From Eubacterium sp. CAG:248 (GTDB taxonomy: Bacteria; Bacillota; Clostridia; Lachnospirales; Lachnospiraceae): a DNA stretch of 8,501 nucleotides. Shown one piece after another: positions 1 through 5,172 of this stretch (position 1 is its first letter; the number at the start of each line of letters is the position of its first letter). The position numbers and the translations under genes were made by a program. The stretch spans positions 1 to 8,501 of the forward strand of contig FR886189.1 of NCBI GenBank assembly GCA_000436475.1, in the 5' to 3' direction. The notes below the pieces were generated by a model, which did no database searches, had not been told where the DNA came from, and saw only the letters and a program-made list of their open reading frames with translations.

Positions 1-672
1 AACTCAACTAACATCAAGAACAGACAGCCAATAGGCAAGCTGTACATCAAGGCTGACTGGAAGTTAAACGAATACTTTACAGCTATCATAGCAGATGAGC
101 TTAATGTTAAGGAAGTTGAGTACACAGATGATGTAAGAGCATTTACTTCATACTCATTCAAGCCACAGTTAAAGACACTTGGACCAAAGTATGGCAAGCA
201 TCTTAATGCTATCAGAGCAGCACTTTCAACACTTGATGGCAATGCAACTATGGATGAACTTAATACTAAGGGTTCATTTACAATCAATGCTGATGGTGAA
301 GATATCGTTCTTGAGAAGGATGATGTTCTTATAGAGATGACTCAGAAGGAAGGCTTTGTAGCAAGTTCTGATAAGGGTATTACAGTTGTTATGGATACTA
401 ACCTTACACCAGAGCTTATTGAGGAAGGTTTCGTAAGAGAAATCGTAAGTAAGATCCAGACAATGCGTAAGGATGCAGGATTTGAGGTTATGGATAAGAT
501 TACTGTATATGTAGATGGTAATGACAAGTTAGCAGACCTTATGGTTAAGAATGCAGAGCAGATTAAGAGCGTTGTTCTTGCAAATACTATTGAAACAGGT
601 AAGACAGCAGGATTCACTAAGGATTGGGATATCAATGGTGAGAAGGTTGTGCTTGCGGTTGAGAAGAACTAA
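1..672 (+). CDS. ileS: Isoleucyl-tRNA synthetase, C-terminal part (5' end outside window)
   Basis: This is the last 223 codons of a gene that enters from the left edge and ends at TAA 670-672. IleS charges tRNA-Ile with isoleucine in the cytoplasm. The frame is open from base 1 and begins with the NRQPIGKL segment, followed by FKPQLKTLGPKYGKHLNAI and then EEGFVREIVSKIQTMRKDAGFEVMDKI near the end. This order is typical of the C-terminal region after the anticodon-binding domain in long IleS proteins (the type of about 1,000 residues found in many Clostridia). The catalytic HIGH and KMSKS motifs and the editing domain lie upstream and cannot be checked. An ATG at 250 is internal, because coding similarity extends well upstream of it. 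A strong terminator follows, so this is probably the end of its transcript. Confidence is high for the family. The assignment to the long subtype is inference. Confidence 0.93.
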   Translation, partial: NSTNIKNRQPIGKLYIKADWKLNEYFTAIIADELNVKEVEYTDDVRAFTSYSFKPQLKTLGPKYGKHLNAIRAALSTLDGNATMDELNTKGSFTINADGEDIVLEKDDVLIEMTQKEGFVASSDKGITVVMDTNLTPELIEEGFVREIVSKIQTMRKDAGFEVMDKITVYVDGNDKLADLMVKNAEQIKSVVLANTIETGKTAGFTKDWDINGEKVVLAVEKN

Positions 673-702
673 AACAGTATCTTAATAATTTATAATATGT
701 AA

Positions 703-750
703 AGACGAGGAGAAAATCGCAGTTATGCGTATTTTCTCCTCGTTTTTATA
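703..750 (+). terminator. Rho-independent terminator of ileS
   Basis: The arms CGAGGAGAAAAT (706-717) and ATTTTCTCCTCG (731-742) are perfect reverse complements, giving a 12-bp stem that A705-T743 can extend. A short extra CGC/GCG pairing is possible at the loop side. A run of five T follows at 743-747. It sits 30 bp after the ileS stop codon and should end that transcript. Confidence 0.93.
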
Positions 751-770
751 TAAATAGGTGAGATGAGGTA

Positions 771-801
771 CAATTCACGCCCAAAAATGACAGTTCACGC
801 C
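771..801. repeat. Pair of CARTTCACGCC direct repeats
   Basis: CAATTCACGCC (771-781) and CAGTTCACGCC (791-801) match at 10 of 11 positions and start exactly 20 bp apart, about two helical turns. They lie just upstream of the candidate -35 of P1, where an activator would be expected to bind. I do not recognise the motif as belonging to a known regulator. Confidence 0.5.
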
Positions 802-808
802 AATTGTA

Positions 809-836
809 TTGAAATATTATTAAGGATGAATATACT
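809..836 (+). promoter_or_regulatory. Candidate sigma-A promoter P1
   Basis: TTGAAA (809-814) and TATACT (831-836) are separated by 16 bp. Each matches the sigma-70/sigma-A consensus at five of six positions. A transcript from here would start near 843 and carry a leader of about 250 nt before glgP. The region is AT-rich, so chance matches are possible. The adjacent CARTTCACGCC pair adds some weight. Confidence 0.45.
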
Positions 837-850
837 GAAATTAATAAAAA

Positions 851-868
851 CTATAAAAAATGTTATAG
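851..868. repeat. Inverted repeat CTATAA / TTATAG
   Basis: Six-base arms at 851-856 and 863-868 are separated by six bases. The position is just downstream of the P1 start point. The site is short and AT-rich, so it may be chance. It is listed because a better palindrome follows 30 bp later. Confidence 0.3.
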
Positions 869-880
869 AAGATTATGTTG

Positions 881-899
881 CATATAAATCATTTATATG
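881..899. promoter_or_regulatory. Perfect 19-bp palindrome, operator-like
   Basis: CATATAAAT (881-889) and ATTTATATG (891-899) are exact reverse complements around a single central C. The site lies between P1 and P2, about 80-100 bp upstream of the P2 start. The size and symmetry suit a dimeric DNA-binding protein, and there is no T-run to make it a terminator. The AT-rich composition lowers its significance. Confidence 0.45.
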
Positions 900-943
900 A
901 ATAGAATCGAGGTGAATAATAATGATCAATTAATTTTATTAAA

Positions 944-972
944 TTGCAATAAGGGTGCGAATCGTGTATAAT
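944..972 (+). promoter_or_regulatory. Main glgP promoter P2
   Basis: TTGCAA (944-949, four of six consensus bases) and a perfect TATAAT (967-972) are separated by the optimal 17 bp. The predicted start is near 979, leaving a leader of about 112 nt. This is the best promoter in the gap and probably the main one for glgP. One copy of the ATCGTGT element overlaps the -10 and a second lies at the start point, so a repressor could block it. Confidence 0.75.
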
Positions 973-1026
973 TTAACCATCGTGTAACGTGTTTTGTGAA
1001 TAATGTTAATTAAATCAGACACGATT
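960..1026. repeat. Three copies of an ATCGTGT element around the P2 start
   Basis: AATCGTGTA (960-968) and ATCGTGTA (979-986) are direct copies 18 bp apart. ACACGATT (1019-1026) is the reverse complement of AATCGTGT. In RNA starting near 979, ATCGTGT (979-985) could also pair with ACACGAT (1019-1025) to form a 7-bp stem with a long loop at the 5' end. The element could therefore be a DNA operator or an mRNA leader structure. Confidence 0.5.
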
Positions 1027-1037
1027 AGTTAAATCAG
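1010..1037. repeat. TTAAATCAG direct repeat in the glgP leader
   Basis: TTAAATCAG occurs at 1010-1018 and again at 1029-1037, separated by exactly 10 bp that contain the inverted ACACGATT copy. The 19-bp period is close to two helical turns. Function is unknown. Confidence 0.45.
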
Positions 1038-1073
1038 GAATAATGATATACATTTGTGGTATATCTATATATT

Positions 1074-1080
1074 AAGGAGG
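1074..1080 (+). promoter_or_regulatory. glgP ribosome binding site
   Basis: AAGGAGG matches the anti-SD core fully and ends 10 nt before the ATG at 1091. This fixes the glgP start and suggests efficient translation. Confidence 0.85.
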
Positions 1081-1090
1081 AGAAGAATAC

Positions 1091-3568
1091 ATGGTGACAG
1101 GTACAGAAGCATCTTTTAGCAAGGAAGAATTCAAGAAAAAAGTTGTAAGTAATTGTAAATCTCTTTATAGAAAGAATATTGATGAGGCAGATAAGCAGCA
1201 GGTGTTCCAGTCAGTTGCGTATGCAGTTAAGGATCTTATCATAGATAAGTGGATAGCTACACATAAGACATATGACAAGGAAGATCCTAAGATTGTATAT
1301 TATATGTCTATGGAATTCCTTATGGGACGTGCACTTGGTAATAACATGATTAACCTTACTAAGTATAACGAGATAAAAGAAGCACTTGAGGAGCTTGGAC
1401 TTGATATTAATGTTATCGAGGATCAGGAGCCAGATGCAGCACTTGGTAATGGTGGACTTGGAAGACTTGCAGCATGTTTCCTTGATTCACTTGCAACTCT
1501 TGAATATCCAGCTTATGGATGTGGTATCAGATATAAGTATGGTATGTTCAAGCAGGAGATTAAGGACGGATATCAGGTAGAGGTTCCTGATAACTGGTTA
1601 AAGGATGGCAATCCATTTGAGATTAAGCGTTCTGAATACAGATATGAAGTCAAGTTTGGTGGATATGTGCGTTCTTACAGAGATGAAGCTACTGGACGTG
1701 ATATATTCGTTCAGGAAGATTACCGTTCAGTTATAGCTGTTCCTTACGATCTTCCAGTTATCGGATATGGTAACAACACAGTCAATTCACTTAGAATATG
1801 GGATGCAGAGCCAGTTAATACATTTAACTTAAGCTCATTTGACAAGGGCGATTACCAGAAGGCTATAGAGGAAGAGAACCTTGCAAAGAATATTGTAGAA
1901 GTTCTTTATCCTAACGATAACCATTATGCAGGTAAGGAATTAAGACTTAAGCAGCAGTATTTCTTCGTATCAGCATCAGTTCAGAGAGCTGTTGAAAGAT
2001 ATAAGAATATGCACAATGGTGATGTAAAGAAGCTTTATGAGAAGGTTACATTCCAGCTTAATGATACACATCCAACAGTTGCAGTTGCAGAGCTTATGAG
2101 AGTCCTTATGGATGAGAATGGTCTTGAATGGGATGAAGCATGGGATGTAACAACTAAGACAGTTGCATATACTAACCATACTATTATGGCTGAGGCACTT
2201 GAGAAGTGGCCTATTGAGCTGTTCTCAAGACTTCTTCCAAGAATCTATCAGATAGTAGAGGAAATCAACAGAAGATTCGTTGAAGATATTAAGGCAAAGT
2301 ACCCAGGAGACCAGGAAAAGGTCAGAAAGATGGCTGTTATATATGATGGTCAGGTTAAGATGGCTAATCTTGCTATATGTGCTGGATATTCTGTCAATGG
2401 TGTTGCAAGACTTCATACAGAAATCTTAGAGAAGCAGGAGCTTAAGGATTTCTATGAGATGATGCCAGAGAAGTTCAACAACAAGACTAATGGTATCACA
2501 CAGAGAAGATTCCTTCTTCATGCTAATCCACTTCTTGCAGACTGGATTACAGACAAGATTGGTGATGGATGGGTAACAGACCTTAAGCAGCTTGAAAAGA
2601 TGCTTGTATATGTTAATGATGAAAAGGCAAGACAGGAATTCATGCAGATTAAGCATAAGAATAAAGTAAGACTTGCAAAGTATATCAAGGAGCACAATGG
2701 AATAGATGTTAATCCGGATTCTATATTTGATGTACAGGTAAAGAGACTTCACGAATATAAGAGACAGCTTCTTAATATTCTTCATGTTATGTACCTTTAC
2801 AATGAAATCAAGAAGAATCCTGATATGGATATTGTTCCTAGAACATTTATCTTTGGTGCAAAGGCTGCCGCTGGTTATAAGATTGCAAAGCAGACTATAA
2901 AGCTTATCAATAATGTTGCAGATGTGATCAACAATGATGAATCTATTAATGGAAAAATTAAAGTAGTATTTATCGAGAATTACAGAGTATCTAACGCTGA
3001 GATTATATTTGCAGCAGCAGATGTATCTGAGCAGATATCTACAGCATCTAAGGAGGCTTCAGGTACAGGTAACATGAAGTTTATGCTTAATGGTGCAATA
3101 ACACTTGGCACTATGGATGGCGCTAATGTTGAGATAGTACAGGAGGTTGGAGAGGAGAATGCCGTAATATTCGGTCTTCGTTCTGATGAAGTTATCCGTT
3201 ATGAGAATGAGGGTGGCTATGATCCTATGGAAATCTTCAACAACGACCAGAATATAAGAGAGGTTCTTATGGAACTTATCAATGGTAAGTATTCTAAGGA
3301 AGATCCAGAGATGTTCAGGGATATCTACAACTCACTTCTTAACTCACAGGAGGGAAGAAGAGCAGATACTTACTTCATTCTTAAGGACTTCCGTTCTTAT
3401 GCAGAAGCACAGGCTAAGATTGATAAGAGATACAGGGATGAGACTGGCTGGGCTAAGACAGTTATGATTAACTCGTTTAAGGCAGGTAAGTTCTCATCAG
3501 ACAGAACTATTGAAGAGTATGCAACAGAAATCTGGAAGCTTACTAAGACACCAGTTAAGTTAAAGTAA
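1091..3568 (+). CDS. glgP: Glycogen/maltodextrin (alpha-glucan) phosphorylase
   Basis: This enzyme splits alpha-1,4-glucan with inorganic phosphate to release glucose-1-phosphate. It is a cytoplasmic PLP enzyme of family GT35. The 825-residue length is normal for the family. The EDQEPDAALGNGGLGRLAACFLD segment (about 110-132) is the conserved glucose/phosphate loop. NDTHPT (324-329) and TNHT (361-364, His363 matching the active-site His of muscle phosphorylase) follow. VKRLHEYKRQLLN lies in the C-terminal half, and EASGTGNMKFMLNGA carries the PLP lysine at Lys663. No truncation or frameshift is visible. The start is set by AAGGAGG. The gene has its own promoter and is followed by a long hairpin, so it looks monocistronic; no glgB, glgC, glgA or malQ is adjacent. 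Leu is mostly CTT and Lys mostly AAG with few rare codons, suggesting high expression. The sequence does not separate glycogen from maltodextrin preference, so the glgP/malP naming is uncertain. Confidence 0.97.
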   Translation: MVTGTEASFSKEEFKKKVVSNCKSLYRKNIDEADKQQVFQSVAYAVKDLIIDKWIATHKTYDKEDPKIVYYMSMEFLMGRALGNNMINLTKYNEIKEALEELGLDINVIEDQEPDAALGNGGLGRLAACFLDSLATLEYPAYGCGIRYKYGMFKQEIKDGYQVEVPDNWLKDGNPFEIKRSEYRYEVKFGGYVRSYRDEATGRDIFVQEDYRSVIAVPYDLPVIGYGNNTVNSLRIWDAEPVNTFNLSSFDKGDYQKAIEEENLAKNIVEVLYPNDNHYAGKELRLKQQYFFVSASVQRAVERYKNMHNGDVKKLYEKVTFQLNDTHPTVAVAELMRVLMDENGLEWDEAWDVTTKTVAYTNHTIMAEALEKWPIELFSRLLPRIYQIVEEINRRFVEDIKAKYPGDQEKVRKMAVIYDGQVKMANLAICAGYSVNGVARLHTEILEKQELKDFYEMMPEKFNNKTNGITQRRFLLHANPLLADWITDKIGDGWVTDLKQLEKMLVYVNDEKARQEFMQIKHKNKVRLAKYIKEHNGIDVNPDSIFDVQVKRLHEYKRQLLNILHVMYLYNEIKKNPDMDIVPRTFIFGAKAAAGYKIAKQTIKLINNVADVINNDESINGKIKVVFIENYRVSNAEIIFAAADVSEQISTASKEASGTGNMKFMLNGAITLGTMDGANVEIVQEVGEENAVIFGLRSDEVIRYENEGGYDPMEIFNNDQNIREVLMELINGKYSKEDPEMFRDIYNSLLNSQEGRRADTYFILKDFRSYAEAQAKIDKRYRDETGWAKTVMINSFKAGKFSSDRTIEEYATEIWKLTKTPVKLK

Positions 3569-3590
3569 AGGTTGCAAAATATAGAATAAT

Positions 3591-3660
3591 ATCTATCCGG
3601 TATTCATACATTTTATCTAGGAGGCTAGATAAAGTGTATGAGACTGGATAGATTTTTTTT
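3591..3660 (+). terminator. Long terminator-like hairpin after glgP
   Basis: The outer arms ATCTATCC (3591-3598) and GGATAGAT (3646-3653) pair perfectly. After a small internal loop, 3603-3620 pairs with 3625-3642 for 18 bp, including two G-U pairs. The loop is GAGG (3621-3624). The last T of the stem starts an unbroken T-run from 3653 to 3660. This should stop glgP transcription. The SD-like AGGAGG (3619-3624) sits in the loop, and the first ATG of the next open frame (3638) is base-paired in the stem. Confidence 0.9.
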
Positions 3661-4828
3661 ACCCCGTATTATAATCAGAGGAGTGGGTTTAATCGGGGAA
3701 AGAATAGATGAAGCGGCGACAGACAAGCAGTATATAGAATATAAGAAGGCAAGAAGAAGGAACGATACACAAGGGTATGTCATAAGCAGCTGCGAGGCAG
3801 GGAATTATGATTACAAGGATTATAATTATTATAAAAGCAGGAGGGGAGAAGATAATTATTCATTAATTAAGGAAGAAAGCAGGAAAGGCCACAGTATAGT
3901 CAGGAAATGTATGGAGATAATGATATTTATCGCCATTTATTTGCTGGTGCCATCGGTTATTACGCTGAAGCTTACAGGTGTTGTTGATATGGCTGTGAGT
4001 GAAGAGATAGCTGATGGAAGGACGATAACAGTGAATTATAAAAATGCATCACAATCTGTAGAGGTTGAGAAGTTTGTTTCAATGGTTCTTGCCGACAGAT
4101 TGTATATGGGTGATGAGATTGAACTTCTAAAAGCAGAAAGCATTATGATAAGGACAGATATATACCGTTTAATGGGTGAAAGGATGAACATAGACAGTAG
4201 TCAGCTTGGTATGTCGTATATGACATCAGGACAGATGAAGAAAAAGTGGGGAAAGGACTATTTGGATAATTATAACCTTGTAAATGACTGTGTAGCAGCG
4301 ACAAATGGCATGACAATAAGCTGTAACGGGCAATATATAGAGGCAAGGTATACATACGTAACAGCAGGTTATACGCTTTCTGGCAAGGATATGTTAGGAG
4401 ATGATTATTCATATCTTATGGCAGTTGAATGTCCTAAGGATAAAGAAGCAAAAGAATATTTTGTCGTTAAGACTGTTAATAACAAGGATTTTGTTAATGC
4501 ATTTGAAAAAGCATACGATGGTCTGACACTGGATAAAAAGGGGCTTGATAAGCAGGTACAGGTTGTATCGGTAAGCAGTGATGGATATGTATCTAAGATG
4601 CAGGTCGGCAATATGGTGATGACAGGAAGCACATTTGCAAAGATTCTGGGACTGAATTCACCTAATTATAAAATAGAATATATGGATAGTGGCGTAAAGA
4701 TAACAACAACAGGAGTGGGAGATGGTTTCGGGGTTAGTGTATACACGGCACAGAATATGGCAGAGAGTGGTGCAACTTATGAGGATATTTTAAAAACATT
4801 TTATAGTGGGGTGAGTATCGGGACTTAA
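3638..4828 (+). CDS. Membrane-anchored, degenerate SpoIID/LytB-domain protein
   Basis: SpoIID-family proteins are lytic transglycosylases that trim peptidoglycan or boost amidases outside the membrane. From the first ATG the frame gives 396 residues: a charged, Tyr- and Arg-rich N-terminus (1-90), one membrane helix (about 93-112) and a SpoIID-like domain (about 140-394) facing outward. VEKFVSMVLADRLYMGDEIELLKAES (143-168) aligns without gaps to the family segment LEDYV..VVASEMP..FE.EALKAQ, but the catalytic-Glu position is Arg154. The HSTSGG motif is replaced by TYVTAG (239-244), and GHGVGMSQYGA by GDGFGVSVYTA (361-371). It is thus probably a non-catalytic paralogue, possibly a binding or regulatory protein. 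The start is uncertain: ATG 3638 lies inside a terminator stem, GTG 3683 has no proper SD, and ATG 3911 sits just before the membrane helix with a weak AGGAAA. The 90 extra codons are open and look coding. More AGG and ATA codons than in glgP suggest lower expression. Confidence 0.8.
   Translation: MRLDRFFLPRIIIRGVGLIGERIDEAATDKQYIEYKKARRRNDTQGYVISSCEAGNYDYKDYNYYKSRRGEDNYSLIKEESRKGHSIVRKCMEIMIFIAIYLLVPSVITLKLTGVVDMAVSEEIADGRTITVNYKNASQSVEVEKFVSMVLADRLYMGDEIELLKAESIMIRTDIYRLMGERMNIDSSQLGMSYMTSGQMKKKWGKDYLDNYNLVNDCVAATNGMTISCNGQYIEARYTYVTAGYTLSGKDMLGDDYSYLMAVECPKDKEAKEYFVVKTVNNKDFVNAFEKAYDGLTLDKKGLDKQVQVVSVSSDGYVSKMQVGNMVMTGSTFAKILGLNSPNYKIEYMDSGVKITTTGVGDGFGVSVYTAQNMAESGATYEDILKTFYSGVSIGT
3670..3675 (+). 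promoter_or_regulatory. Possible -10 element downstream of the hairpin
   Basis: A perfect TATAAT lies 10 bp after the terminator T-run. No convincing -35 is found 16-19 bp upstream, where the terminator stem lies. If used, transcription would start near 3682, after the first ATG of the SpoIID-like frame. The gene would then have to use GTG 3683 or ATG 3911. Confidence 0.25.
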
Positions 4829-4876
4829 AGTGGCTGAAAAGAAGATAAAGAAATATATAGCTGTGGAGTGTTTAAC

Positions 4877-4900
4877 GAGAATATATTAGAGAATATATTA
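4877..4900. repeat. Perfect 12-bp tandem duplication
   Basis: GAGAATATATTA at 4877-4888 is repeated exactly at 4889-4900. It lies 48 bp after the SpoIID-like stop codon. It may be a replication-slippage product or part of a spaced protein-binding array. The copy number could vary between strains. Confidence 0.85.
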
Positions 4901-4917
4901 CAAGAGATTAAGAATCC

Positions 4918-4950
4918 TTTACGGATATTTTACGTAATAAAACATATAGA
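4918..4950 (+). promoter_or_regulatory. Phased TTTACG hexamers with a possible -10
   Basis: TTTACG occurs at 4918-4923 and 4929-4934, 11 bp apart with a 5-bp spacer. TATAGA (4945-4950) could act as a -10. PhoP boxes in Bacillus subtilis are TTAACA-like hexamers with the same 11-bp period close upstream of the -10, and the downstream gene encodes a phosphoesterase. The hexamers differ from the consensus and the region is AT-rich, so this is a weak proposal. Confidence 0.22.
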
Positions 4951-5112
4951 TTTTAATAATACTCTTTATATTATAAGCAATCTTTGGTTAAGAAACATAT
5001 TTTATCTCTGCAAAATACGTATCGCAGGGTGGAAATATTATATTAACCTAAGGTTGCATTTTTATGTTGGAGCCAGCATTTCAGATTGGGAAAGCAGCAA
5101 CAGAGGCTGAAT

Positions 5113-5172
5113 ATGAAATGTCTGATGTCCAGCATAATGTCAATAAGACATAATATCAGGAGGAAGATATGA
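5113..5172 (+). CDS. Possible 19-residue leader ORF overlapping the phosphoesterase start
   Basis: ATG 5113 is preceded by AGAGG (5102-5106) at six bases. It opens a 19-codon frame (MKCLMSSIMSIRHNIRRKI) whose TGA (5170-5172) overlaps the ATG of the next gene as ATGA. The SD of the phosphoesterase lies inside it. Such overlaps often couple translation. The peptide is short and basic, with no recognisable family, so it may be chance. Confidence 0.2.
   Translation: MKCLMSSIMSIRHNIRRKI
5158..5163 (+). promoter_or_regulatory. Ribosome binding site of the phosphoesterase gene
   Basis: AGGAGG ends five bases before ATG 5169. It selects this ATG over the in-frame ATG three codons later and places a proper signal peptide at the N-terminus. 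Confidence 0.85.

Larger units (their letters stand above)
673..1090. other. 418-bp intergenic regulatory region between ileS and glgP
   Basis: This gap contains no convincing protein gene. After the ileS terminator it holds, in order: two CARTTCACGCC repeats (771-801), candidate promoter P1 (809-836), an inverted repeat CTATAA/TTATAG (851-868), a perfect 19-bp palindrome (881-899), an SD-like GAGGTG (909-914) followed by a three-codon ORF (922-933), promoter P2 (944-972), three copies of ATCGTGT in both orientations (960-1026), a TTAAATCAG direct repeat (1010-1037) and the glgP ribosome binding site. The density of repeats suggests that glgP transcription is controlled by more than one factor. 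No regulator can be named from the sequence alone. Confidence 0.7.
4829..5168. other. 340-bp AT-rich gap before the phosphoesterase gene
   Basis: No well-supported gene or clear terminator is present. The gap contains a 12-bp tandem duplication (4877-4900), TTTACG hexamers 11 bp apart (4918-4934) followed by TATAGA (4945-4950), an 8-bp palindrome TTACGTAA (4930-4937), an AACCT/AGGTT inverted repeat (5045-5055), a CCAGCAT repeat (5073-5079 and 5129-5135) and a possible 19-codon ORF (5113-5172). A GTG-started 80-codon open frame (4868-5110) lacks an SD and has non-coding-like composition. The promoter of the phosphoesterase gene is probably here, but I cannot place it confidently. Confidence 0.6.

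Noticed and set aside
897..971. 24-codon ORF starting at ATG 897 upstream of glgP
   Set aside because: The ATG lies at the end of a palindrome with no SD, and the frame runs through the P2 promoter and stops inside its -10. It is probably not translated.
951..1000. Possible CcpA cre site in the glgP promoter
   Set aside because: TG and CG pairs occur, but the spacing between them (five or three bases rather than four) does not fit the cre consensus and the halves are not symmetrical.
5026..5032. AGGGTGG resembling the T-box antiterminator core
   Set aside because: The ACC-CG continuation of the T-box sequence is missing, there is no terminator hairpin after it, and the downstream gene is not an aminoacyl-tRNA synthetase or amino-acid gene.
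4868..5110. 80-codon GTG-started open frame between the SpoIID-like gene and the phosphoesterase gene
   Set aside because: There is no SD before the GTG. The translation is rich in Ile, Tyr, Asn and Phe with ATA and TTA codons unlike the neighbouring genes, and it has no recognisable motif. An AT-rich spacer read by chance is the simpler explanation.
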